Positions 6,291-14,345 of a stretch of 25,577 nucleotides of DNA are shown one piece after another. The DNA is from DATLFP01 sp035540955 (lineage in GTDB: Bacteria > Actinomycetota > Acidimicrobiia > Acidimicrobiales > CADCSY01): assembly GCA_035540955.1 (NCBI GenBank), contig DATLFP010000206.1, forward strand, positions 1-25,577, read 5' to 3'. A program made the position numbers and the translations under genes. Below the pieces are notes generated by a model. That model did not search any database and had not been told where the DNA came from. It saw only the letters and a list, made by a program, of their open reading frames with translations. How positions within the stretch are numbered: position 1 is the first letter of the stretch; every line of letters starts with the position of its first letter.

Positions 6291-8403
6291 TCGGCTCAGT
6301 CTGGCCGCTCTCGACCAGCTGATCCGCATCATCCCCGGTGCTGTCCCCGCCGCTCCGCCCCGGGCCGCGCCCTTCGCCCTGGTTGTCGCCGCCGCCGCCG
6401 CCGTCGCCGTCGCCACCGCGGGGCGGGGGCGCGTCCTCTGAGGGAGGCGTGGTCGGACGGGGCCCCGGTGGGCGTGACGGCTCCCCGGGGATGAACAGGT
6501 ACTCGCCCGTCCCCGCCGGCGGCGCCGCCGGGAAGTCCACCGGCTCCAGGTCCGCCATCGCCGGTCCCATGTAGGCCTGCCAGATGCGGGCCGGATACGA
6601 CCCGCCGGTCACCCGCACGCCGCCGACGTTGGTCATCTTGTCGGCGGTGCCGGTGGGAGATCCCATCCACACGGCCGTCGCCAGCTGTGGCGTGTAACCG
6701 ACGAACCAGGCATCGGCGTAGTCGGAGGTGGTCCCGGTCTTGCCGGCGACGTCGCGCCGGTCGGGGAACCGGGCGCGGGTGCCGGTGCCGCTCGCCACCG
6801 CGCCCTCGAGGATGGCGGTCACGGTGCGGGCGGCATCAGGAGAGATGGCAAGCCGGAGCTCGGGCTCGTGGCGGAAGATCACGCGGTCGTTTCGGTCCCG
6901 CACCTCATCGACGAGATACGGCTCGGCGTGGATGCCGTCGTTCGCGAAGGTGGCGTACGCCGCGGCCATGTCGATCGGGAGCACCTCGAGGGCCCCGAGT
7001 GCCATCGACGGCACCTCGGGCAGGGGCGAGGTGATGCCGAGACGCTCGGTGGTGGCCGCCACCTCGTCGAGGCCGACGACGAGGGCGAGGCGGGCGTACG
7101 CGCAGTTCATCGACCGCTGGGTGGCGGTGACGAGGTCCATGATCCCGCCCCGGGAGCCGTCGTAGTTGCTGACCTCCCACGGGTCCGGCGTGCCCCCCTC
7201 GTTGGGCAGCCGGCACGGCCCGATCCCGTTGATCCGGCTGCGGGGCGAGATGCCGGCGTCGATCGCCGCCGCCAGCACGAACGGCTTGAACGACGACCCC
7301 GCCTGGCGGCCGACGCCCTGGGTCGTGATGTTGTACTTGGCCTCCTCGAACCCGGGTCCGCCGACCATCGCCCGCACCGCGCCCGTCCCCGGCTCCACGC
7401 TCACCACCGCAGCGGTGAACCGCCCGTCGGTGTCGGGCAGGACGTCGGCGACGGCGGCCGTCGCCAGCCACTGCTTGCGCGGGTCGAGAGTCGTCCTGAT
7501 GGTGAGCCCGCCCCGGAAGAGGGCGGAGTACCGCTGCGACTGCGTCTCGCCCAGACGGGGGTCGTCGAGCAGCCGCTGGATGACCTCCTGGATGAAGTAG
7601 TCCTTCGGCCTCGGGACCAGCTCGAAGGGCTCGCTCGGGATGGGCGTCTCCTTGATCGCCGCTGCCTCCTCCTCGGTGATGCTGCCGCGCTCGTGGAGGA
7701 TGTCGGCGACGAGGTCGCGCCGCGCTCGCGTCGCATCCGGCTGTACGAAGGGGTCGTAGCCGACGGGGTTCCGGATCAGGCCGGCGAGGAACGCCGATTG
7801 CGCGCGGTCGAGGTCCTCGGCGCTGACCCCGAAGTAGAGCTCGGCGGCGGCCTGGACGCCGTAGGTCCCGTTCCCGAGGTACACGGTGTTCAGGTAGCGC
7901 TCGAGGATCTCCTCCTTGGACATGCGGTCCTCGAGCTTCACCGCCAGCACCGCCTCGCGGACCTTGCGCCCGATGCTCTGCTCAGGATCGAGGAGCAGGT
8001 TCTTCACGAGCTGCTGCGTGATGGTCGAGCCGCCCTGCTCGATGCTGCCGGACTCCACGTTGGTGAGCAGCGCTCGGCCGATCGCCTGCACGTCGATGCC
8101 GCCGTGGTGCCAGAACGAGGCGTCCTCGACCTGGAGCACAGAGTCGACCAGGGCCGTCGGCATCTGCTCGAGAGGGATGACCGCGCGGTTCTCCTCGCGG
8201 TAGAGGTAGGTGATGAGGTCACCGTTGGCGTCGAGGATCTGGGAGCGCTGGGCCAGCGACGCGAGGTCGATCTCGCCGGTCACCGTCGTCTCGTGAGCGG
8301 TCAGGACGGTCCCGACGGCGGGCGTCAGGAGGGCCGCGGTGATGGCGAGGAGCGCGCCGCCGGCGACGACGAGGGCCAGCAGGCGACTGAGACGGTGAGA
8401 CAC
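6283..8403 (-). CDS. Bifunctional class A penicillin-binding protein (PBP1a-type)
   Basis: Peptidoglycan polymerase and crosslinking enzyme of 706 residues, anchored by an N-terminal membrane helix (about residues 8-30). The glycosyltransferase domain has EDASFWHHGG (catalytic Glu 93), GGSTITQQLVKN and the RKVREAVLAVKLE block. The transpeptidase domain has SSFK (Ser 370), SMN (431-433) and KTGTT (555-559). The last 65 or so residues are Pro/Gly/Asp-rich low complexity and extracytoplasmic, coded by GCC/GTC-rich DNA near 6380-6425. The start is GTG at 8403, 46 bases after the lipoprotein stop. The start of the operon that continues to the phosphatase is probably here or at the lipoprotein. Confidence 0.97.
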   Translation of the reverse strand: MSHRLSRLLALVVAGGALLAITAALLTPAVGTVLTAHETTVTGEIDLASLAQRSQILDANGDLITYLYREENRAVIPLEQMPTALVDSVLQVEDASFWHHGGIDVQAIGRALLTNVESGSIEQGGSTITQQLVKNLLLDPEQSIGRKVREAVLAVKLEDRMSKEEILERYLNTVYLGNGTYGVQAAAELYFGVSAEDLDRAQSAFLAGLIRNPVGYDPFVQPDATRARRDLVADILHERGSITEEEAAAIKETPIPSEPFELVPRPKDYFIQEVIQRLLDDPRLGETQSQRYSALFRGGLTIRTTLDPRKQWLATAAVADVLPDTDGRFTAAVVSVEPGTGAVRAMVGGPGFEEAKYNITTQGVGRQAGSSFKPFVLAAAIDAGISPRSRINGIGPCRLPNEGGTPDPWEVSNYDGSRGGIMDLVTATQRSMNCAYARLALVVGLDEVAATTERLGITSPLPEVPSMALGALEVLPIDMAAAYATFANDGIHAEPYLVDEVRDRNDRVIFRHEPELRLAISPDAARTVTAILEGAVASGTGTRARFPDRRDVAGKTGTTSDYADAWFVGYTPQLATAVWMGSPTGTADKMTNVGGVRVTGGSYPARIWQAYMGPAMADLEPVDFPAAPPAGTGEYLFIPGEPSRPPGPRPTTPPSEDAPPPRGGDGDGGGGGDNQGEGRGPGRSGGDSTGDDADQLVESGQTEPSG

Positions 8404-8449
8404 TTCCTCACCGTCTTGCCCACCTTCCGCGGTCGCCGAACCTCAGCGG

Positions 8450-8926
8450 CTACTCGTCGTCGATGGTGATGCCGCACTCCTCTTCGAGGTAGACCTCGAC
8501 CCGCCCGCTGGCGGCCTCGACCTCCTCACCGATGGCCTCCATCCGCTCGCCGACCTCCTCGAGCTCGGCCATCTGCTCCTCGGAGAACGACGACGGATCC
8601 GAGAAGTCGAGGTCGCCGAAGACCTCGGCGATCTCGCGGACGCCATCGGCGATCGTGCGGAGGTCGTCGCGGATCTCGCCCGGTGCCCCGTCGGCGAGCT
8701 CGCTGATGGCCGCAGCGGCCTCCTCGAACACCTCGCCCGAGGGCGCCTCGTCGCCGCTGAACTGGCTGTCGAGCTCGTCGAAGCGCTCCTGGAAGACCGC
8801 AGCTCGGGCGCAGAAGTTGCCGCTTCCACCACCCGATGCCGACCCGCCGCCCCCGTCGTCGTCGTCGCCGCAACCGGCGACGAGGAGGAGGGCGGGCAGG
8901 ACGGCGAGAGCTCCGAGGCGGCGCAT
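8450..8926 (-). CDS. Putative lipoprotein, acidic helical
   Basis: Protein of 158 residues starting MRRLGALAVLPALLLVAGC, a lipoprotein signal with lipobox LVAGC. After an Asp/Gly/Ser-rich linker, the mature part is an acidic, probably all-helical domain of about 120 residues with two cysteines (in NFCAR and EEECG) that may pair outside the cell. I recognise no family; similar small acidic lipoproteins are common in actinobacteria. It lies upstream of and in the same direction as the penicillin-binding protein, with a 46-base gap. Its start is only 20 bases from that of the divergent serine hydrolase, so the two promoter regions must overlap or lie in the coding ends. Confidence 0.85.
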   Translation of the reverse strand: MRRLGALAVLPALLLVAGCGDDDDGGGGSASGGGSGNFCARAAVFQERFDELDSQFSGDEAPSGEVFEEAAAAISELADGAPGEIRDDLRTIADGVREIAEVFGDLDFSDPSSFSEEQMAELEEVGERMEAIGEEVEAASGRVEVYLEEECGITIDDE

Positions 8927-8946
8927 CGGCGCAGTCTTGCGCAACG

Positions 8947-10011
8947 ATGGCGCCGATGACAGCACCGGTCCGAATCCCACCCCAGCCGCCGGGTGCGCCC
9001 TGGCCGACCGGGGAGTGGCCGGAGGGCGAGGTGCCGGCGGGCGTCGACCTCGACCCGCTCCTCGACGAGGTCTTCTCCGGTGGGGTCTTCGGCACCACCT
9101 ATGCCGTCGTGGTGGTCCAGCACGGCCGCCTGCTCACCGAGCGGTACGGCGGCGCCCTGGAGCACTGGGATCGCCCCCACGAGGCGGTGGGCCCCGAGAC
9201 GCAGCTCCTGTCGTGGTCGATGGCCAAGTCGTTCCTGCATGCCGCGGTCGGGATCCTCGTCGGCGAGGGTCGCCTCGTTCCGGACGCGCCGGCCCCCGTC
9301 CCGGCGTGGCGCGCCGACGAGCGCGCCGCGATCCGGCTCGAGGACCTGCTGGCGATGCGGGACGGCCTGGCCTTCGCCGAGGACTACGTCGACGCCGGCG
9401 TCTCCGACGTCATCGAGATGCTCTTCGGGGCCGGGAAGGACGACGTGGTGGCCTACGCCGAGTCCCGGCCCGCGGCCGCCGCTCCCGGCGAGCGGTTCAA
9501 CTACTCGAGCGGGACGAGCAACATCGTCTCCGGCATCGTCTCGCGCGTCGTCGGGCGGGGCGACGACATGGAGCACTTCCTCCAGGACCGCCTGCTCCAC
9601 CCCATCGGCATCACCGACGCCCGGCTCGGCTTCGACGCCGCCGGCGCGTGGATCGGCTCGTCGTACCTGTACGCCCCCGCCCGCCAGTTCGCCAAGTTCG
9701 GGCTCCTCTACCTGCGCGACGGCGTGTGGGACGGCCGACGGCTGCTCCCCGAGGGCTGGGTCGACCACGGCCGGGTGGCTCGCTCGGTGGACACTGACAC
9801 CGGGCGCCTCCACGGCGCCCACTGGTGGGTGGTGGGCGACGACCTCGGGTCGTGGTGGGCCAGCGGCTACGACGGCCAGTCGATCCTCTTGTGCCCCGCC
9901 CTCGACCTCATCGTCGTGCGCCTCGGACGCTCCCCTGACGCCGCCGCGCCCGCGGCCCTGTTCGACTGGCGGGCGCGGGTCGTCGAGGCGTTCCGGCGCT
10001 CAGCCGGCTGA
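8947..10011 (+). CDS. Serine hydrolase of the beta-lactamase (class C/esterase) family
   Basis: Protein of 354 residues with a penicillin-binding-protein-like fold. The nucleophile motif SxxK is SMAK in LSWSMAKSFLHAAVG. The second motif is the tyrosine of FNYSSGTSNIV, in the YSSG form of esterases and 6-aminohexanoate-dimer hydrolases rather than the YxN of true AmpC enzymes. The third motif region reads WASGYDGQ. There is no signal peptide, so it probably acts in the cytoplasm on an ester or amide. The start is ATG 8947 or ATG 8956. It overlaps the ABC ATPase gene convergently by 12 bases. True beta-lactam resistance is unlikely. Confidence 0.88.
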   Translation: MAPMTAPVRIPPQPPGAPWPTGEWPEGEVPAGVDLDPLLDEVFSGGVFGTTYAVVVVQHGRLLTERYGGALEHWDRPHEAVGPETQLLSWSMAKSFLHAAVGILVGEGRLVPDAPAPVPAWRADERAAIRLEDLLAMRDGLAFAEDYVDAGVSDVIEMLFGAGKDDVVAYAESRPAAAAPGERFNYSSGTSNIVSGIVSRVVGRGDDMEHFLQDRLLHPIGITDARLGFDAAGAWIGSSYLYAPARQFAKFGLLYLRDGVWDGRRLLPEGWVDHGRVARSVDTDTGRLHGAHWWVVGDDLGSWWASGYDGQSILLCPALDLIVVRLGRSPDAAAPAALFDWRARVVEAFRRSAG

Positions 10012-10986
10012 CGCCCTCGTGCCGGCGGTGGCGTGGACGAGCTCGGCTCGGAAGTCGCGAACGCTGCATGCCCGTAGCCGGCACGGGCGGGAGGCGACGG
10101 CAGTCGCCGAGCGGGGGAAGCCCATGAGGGGACCGAGCTCGCCGAAGTACTCGCCCGGTCCGATCACCGCGAGCTGCTCGACGGAACCGTCGACCTTCTG
10201 CCTGACGATCTCGACGGCGCCGGACTCGACCAGGTAGACGAGCTCGCCCCGGGAGCCCTGCTCGAAGATCGTGGCGCCGGCGTCGACCTCGATGGTCTGC
10301 GGCGGCGTGTCGTCCTCCCTGAACTCGGGCACGAGATGCACGACCCGGTCGGCGATGGGCACCAACCGGTCGTCGTGGCTGGACACGATGATGAGCCGGC
10401 CATCCGACCGCAGCTCGCGCAGCAGGGAGATGATCCCCTCCGCCTGGATGTAGTCGAGGTTGGCGGTTGGCTCGTCGGCGAGCAGGACCGGCGGATCGGC
10501 CGCCAGCGCCCGTGCCACCGCCACCCGCTGCATCTGGCCGCCGGAGAGCTTCGACGGCTTGTGGTGGCCCCGTTCGGCCAGCCCCACCCGCGCCAGCAGG
10601 GTGTCGGCGCGTTGCAGCGCCGCCTTGCGCTTGACGCCGGCCATGATGAGCGGGATGGCGACGTTCTCGCGGGCGTTGAGCGACGGCACCAGGTTGAACG
10701 CCTGGAAGACGAAGCCGACCTTCCGCTGCCGGTAGTCGGCGAGGTCGGCGCCGCTGAGGTCGCTGACGGCGACCCCGTCCACCTCGATGGTGCCGGCTGT
10801 CGGCCGCAGGATGCCGCCCAGGGTCGAGAGCAACGACGTCTTGCCGCAGCCCGATGGACCGAGGAGCACGACGAGCTCACCGGCGACGGCCTCGAGGTTG
10901 AACCCGTCGATCGGACGGACGGCATACCCGCCGGACTGGTACTCGATGACGAGGTCGCGGATCTGCAGCATTGGCTCTCCGGTCAT
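10000..10986 (-). CDS. ABC transporter ATPase (LolD/MacB type) with C-terminal cyclic-nucleotide-binding domain
   Basis: Protein of 328 residues. Residues 6-220 are an ABC ATPase of the MacB/LolD class with Walker A GPSGCGKTS (43-51), signature LSGGQ (147-151), Walker B VLLADEP (167-173) and H-loop His 204. Residues about 230-320 are a cyclic-nucleotide-binding domain whose phosphate-binding cassette FGELGPLMGFPRSA keeps the Glu (283) and Arg (292) that bind the sugar and phosphate of cAMP or cGMP. Such ATPases pair with FtsX-type permeases, here the C-terminal half of the preceding gene. The ATG at 10986 overlaps that gene's stop as ATGA. The nucleotide domain suggests that transport is gated by cyclic nucleotide; this is inference. 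Confidence 0.93.
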   Translation of the reverse strand: MTGEPMLQIRDLVIEYQSGGYAVRPIDGFNLEAVAGELVVLLGPSGCGKTSLLSTLGGILRPTAGTIEVDGVAVSDLSGADLADYRQRKVGFVFQAFNLVPSLNARENVAIPLIMAGVKRKAALQRADTLLARVGLAERGHHKPSKLSGGQMQRVAVARALAADPPVLLADEPTANLDYIQAEGIISLLRELRSDGRLIIVSSHDDRLVPIADRVVHLVPEFREDDTPPQTIEVDAGATIFEQGSRGELVYLVESGAVEIVRQKVDGSVEQLAVIGPGEYFGELGPLMGFPRSATAVASRPCRLRACSVRDFRAELVHATAGTRASAG

Positions 10987-13900
10987 GATCCTGGTCCGGC
11001 AAAGGCGAGAGCGGGGTCGGTCGACACCGCCTTGCGAAGGCCGACGACGCCGGCGAGCAGACTCACCACCACGGCGATGAGCGGCACCTGCAGCAGCGCC
11101 CGGCTCGGCACCGAGACGTCGAGGGGGAAGACGGGCGCGACGATCGCCTGGAGCACGCCCGCACCGGCAGCCGCAACCAGCGCGATCACGACACCCTGCA
11201 GGGCGATGGACGCCCCGAGCTGCACGGTCGAGGCGCCGACTGCCTTCAGCACGGCGACGTCCCGACGCCGCTCGAGGGCGGAGAGGTAGGTCATGGTGCC
11301 GATGATCAGGGCCGCGACCAGCCAGAGCAGCAGCCGTATGAGGTTCACCGAGGCGATCGACCGCTCGAGCGGCCGGGTGGCGTCGTCGGCCACGGCGTCC
11401 GGCGACAGCAGGGTGAAGCCGGCCGGGACCGATGACGGCGTGCCGGCGACGAGCACCGCTGTCGCCAGCGGCTGCCCCCGGTACACGAGGGCCTGCGCTT
11501 CGGCGATCGGGAGGTGGACGAGCGGCATCCCCGCGAACATCGTGCGCCGGTCGGTGAGGCCCGAGACCACGAAGGAGGTGCCGCCGAGCACCGTCGTGTC
11601 GCCGACGCTGAGGTCCGCCGCGCCATCGACGACGATCTCGCCGGCGGCGTCCGGGAGTGCACCCCTGACGACCTCGGGCTGTCCCAGACGCCCGGCCGCG
11701 TAGCCGATCACGACGACGTCGGTCGCCCCGCTCCCCTCGACGATGCTGTGGCGAGCGATCACGACCGGCGCCGCATCGGCGCCCTCCACCAGCGCCGCCG
11801 ACTCGGCCGGCATGGTGGCCGCCGACGTGAACGCGCCAGATGCCCCGTCCCGCAGCAGCCAGCCATCCGCCCCGAACCCGGCCACCGTGTCGCGAGGCTC
11901 GCGGTGGAACTGCTCGGTCAACCCGGTCATGAGGAACAGCAAGGTGAGCACGACGGCGATGCCGACGACCACCGCCGCGAACCGCGCTGCCCGCAGCTGC
12001 ACATCGCGCAGGGTCAGGAGGAGCACACCGCGCCGTCGCCGGCGACGGGCGGGATCGATGACCTCCCGACGCGGCGTCGCGGCTCGGACGTGGAGGGCCA
12101 TGGGTGTCTCGTTTCTCTGTTGGGCGCGGGCGTCGGACCACGCCTGGAGGGCGGGAAGGGCAGACGCCGCGGCCGCCGGAACCACCCGGTCCGCCACCGT
12201 GAAGTCCAGCGGGTTCCCACAGTCGACCGGCAGCTCGAGGTACAGGTCCGCCACGCCATCGCGGATGACGCGGTCACGCTCGCCGGCGGATGCCACGAGG
12301 CTGGACCTGACCATGGTCGCCACGAGCGCGGGCGGCCCTGCGCCCCGGCGGCGGGCCCGGAGGGCGCGGAAGCCGGTCATCGAGAGGCCGAAGTCGTGGC
12401 ACGCCTCCTCGCCGTCGTCCGGAGCCACGTCGACAGCGATGATCGAGCCCGTCGGGTTGCGGCGCCGCATCTCGCCGACCGGGATGTTGTCGATCACCCC
12501 GCCGTCGACCAGGAGGTGGCCGTCGCGCGGAACCGGGGGCAGGACGCCGGGGATGGAGATGCTGGCGCGGATGGCGTGGTCGAGCGGGCCGGCGTCGAGG
12601 TACTCGGCGCGGGAGGTGCTCAGGTTGGTCACGGTGCAGAAGTACGGCACCCACAGGTCGGTGATGTCGATGTCGCCGAAGTGCTTGCGCAGCGTCGCGG
12701 TCATGCGCTCGCCGCGGAGGATCGAGGCCACCGGGAGCGTGTAGTCGTTCAGCTTGACGAGGTCCTGGGCGACCACACGATCGATCTCGTCCGACGTCCA
12801 GCCCATGCCCGGCGCCACCCCCATGATGCTGCCGATGCTGGTGCCGCCGACCATGTCGACGGGGATGCCCAGCGCTTCGAGAGTGCGCAGCACGCCGAGG
12901 TGGCCGAGACCCCGAGCGCCGCCGCCGCCGAGCACGATCGACGTCGCCGCCCCCGAGAGATGGCGGGCGAGCCTCCCCAGGTGGTCGTCGTCCCCGCGGC
13001 GCAGGTGGTGGTGTGTCGCCACCGCACGGTGCTCGAGCCACCGCGGCGTCCCGTGTGGTCGCGTCGTCTCGGGAGCGTGGAGGAGGGCGAGGCTCACGCG
13101 CGGATGCCGCTGGCGGCCGATGAGGGTCCAGAGCTCCGCCTCGAACGGGCCGATCGCCGGATCATCGCCGGCGTCGGCGACGAACAGCACCTGATCGGCC
13201 CAACGCAGCGCCCGCCGGCTCCAAGGGGTGTCCGCCGAGTCGAGCTGCAGCACGAGGTGGCGGTGCTGCTCCTCGAGCGACTCGAGGTGATAGGCGAGGC
13301 GAAGCGACCCGATGTCGTCATCGGCGATCTGGGCTGCGCCCGGTCGCCCGAGATCCGCGTCGAGCGACTCGCTCGTCACGAGATGTGCACCCCGCCCCAG
13401 CGCGCCGGTCAGAGCCGACGCGAACGACGAGAGGTCGACGCCACCGCTCACCGCGGCCACCGCGATCGAGCGGTGCCGGTCAGCGGCGCTCGCGATGGGT
13501 GCCCGGCTCCGGCGCAGCGCGATCTTCGCCACCTCGAGACCCACCCGCGGAAAGCGATCGAGCAGCTCGTCGTACGCGGCACGCGAGAACCGGATCAGGC
13601 TCGTGTCACGCACGGCGTACGCCGATGCGCTCCGGGGCTGATCGTCGAGGAGGGCGAGCTCGCCGATCACGTCGCCGCGCGCCACCTGACCGATCTCGGC
13701 CTCGACACCGGTCGCCTGGTCGCGCCGGCAGACGGACAGCCGGCCGGTGGCCACCAGGTACGCGGTGTCGCCGGCATCGCCCTGGGCGAACAGCAGGTCA
13801 CCGGCGGCCAGGTGCTCCCACTCCATCAGCCGCTCGACGACGGCCACCACCTCGCCATCGAGGGCCCCGAACATGCTCGTGAAGTGCTCGATGAGCTGCG

Positions 13901-14345
13901 TGCGCCGCAGCCGATCCGTGGCCCTCCCGGCGAGCCGCTCCCCCTGCTCAGGATGGTCGGCGACGAGGCGACGGAGGCCCTCGGCCGACAGTGCCGCGAG
14001 GTCGACCGCCGTCCGGGCCCGCACGGTCGCCGACCGCTGGTCGCCGGCGAGCACCCCGATCTCGCCAACCATGGCGCCCGGCCCGAGGACCGACACCGAC
14101 TGGGCCGTGGTGGGAGTGTCGAGCTCGACCTCCACCTCACCGTCGAGCACCACGTACAGCTGCTCGGCGACGTCGCCCTGCGCGACCAGCAGCTCCCCGG
14201 GGGCCAAGCGGATGGCGGTGACCTCGCCCGCGAGCGCCGAGAGCGCCTCACCGGTCAAGCCGTCGACGAGCTCGCTGGCCGCCAGGCCCGCCAGGAGCCT
14301 CGCCTCTCCGAAGTGCTCCGACCGCCGACCTCGGGCTGTCACCAC
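10983..14345 (-). CDS. Fusion: two cyclic-nucleotide-binding domains, patatin phospholipase, FtsX-like permease
   Basis: One 1120-residue frame. Residues about 17-135 and 151-270 are cyclic-nucleotide-binding domains with intact cassettes (VGEIGVL...RSA with Glu 95 and Arg 104; IGELALL...RSA with Glu 229 and Arg 238). Residues about 290-465 resemble the linker of NTE-type patatins. Residues 468-735 are the patatin domain with GGGGARG oxyanion loop, GTSIG nucleophile Ser 503 and DGG Asp 614, a Ser-Asp dyad that would deacylate phospholipid or lysophospholipid. From about residue 749 on, the chain is a complete FtsX/MacB-like permease: a membrane helix (787-808), a large extracytoplasmic domain and three C-terminal helices. 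No stop separates the parts. An in-frame ATG at 12101 with a weak GAG upstream could start the permease separately. The GTG start (14345 or 14342) overlaps the cyclase stop; the stop overlaps the ATPase start. Confidence 0.9.
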   Translation of the reverse strand: MVTARGRRSEHFGEARLLAGLAASELVDGLTGEALSALAGEVTAIRLAPGELLVAQGDVAEQLYVVLDGEVEVELDTPTTAQSVSVLGPGAMVGEIGVLAGDQRSATVRARTAVDLAALSAEGLRRLVADHPEQGERLAGRATDRLRRTQLIEHFTSMFGALDGEVVAVVERLMEWEHLAAGDLLFAQGDAGDTAYLVATGRLSVCRRDQATGVEAEIGQVARGDVIGELALLDDQPRSASAYAVRDTSLIRFSRAAYDELLDRFPRVGLEVAKIALRRSRAPIASAADRHRSIAVAAVSGGVDLSSFASALTGALGRGAHLVTSESLDADLGRPGAAQIADDDIGSLRLAYHLESLEEQHRHLVLQLDSADTPWSRRALRWADQVLFVADAGDDPAIGPFEAELWTLIGRQRHPRVSLALLHAPETTRPHGTPRWLEHRAVATHHHLRRGDDDHLGRLARHLSGAATSIVLGGGGARGLGHLGVLRTLEALGIPVDMVGGTSIGSIMGVAPGMGWTSDEIDRVVAQDLVKLNDYTLPVASILRGERMTATLRKHFGDIDITDLWVPYFCTVTNLSTSRAEYLDAGPLDHAIRASISIPGVLPPVPRDGHLLVDGGVIDNIPVGEMRRRNPTGSIIAVDVAPDDGEEACHDFGLSMTGFRALRARRRGAGPPALVATMVRSSLVASAGERDRVIRDGVADLYLELPVDCGNPLDFTVADRVVPAAAASALPALQAWSDARAQQRNETPMALHVRAATPRREVIDPARRRRRRGVLLLTLRDVQLRAARFAAVVVGIAVVLTLLFLMTGLTEQFHREPRDTVAGFGADGWLLRDGASGAFTSAATMPAESAALVEGADAAPVVIARHSIVEGSGATDVVVIGYAAGRLGQPEVVRGALPDAAGEIVVDGAADLSVGDTTVLGGTSFVVSGLTDRRTMFAGMPLVHLPIAEAQALVYRGQPLATAVLVAGTPSSVPAGFTLLSPDAVADDATRPLERSIASVNLIRLLLWLVAALIIGTMTYLSALERRRDVAVLKAVGASTVQLGASIALQGVVIALVAAAGAGVLQAIVAPVFPLDVSVPSRALLQVPLIAVVVSLLAGVVGLRKAVSTDPALAFAGPGS

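Noticed and set aside
6380..6425. GCC/GTC microsatellite-like tract as a possible phase-variable repeat
   Set aside because: The units are mixed and encode the Gly/Asp-rich tail of the penicillin-binding protein; ordinary low complexity is enough to explain it.
8947..10011. Antibiotic-resistance beta-lactamase
   Set aside because: No signal peptide, and the second motif is YSSG as in esterases and amide hydrolases; resistance cannot be inferred.
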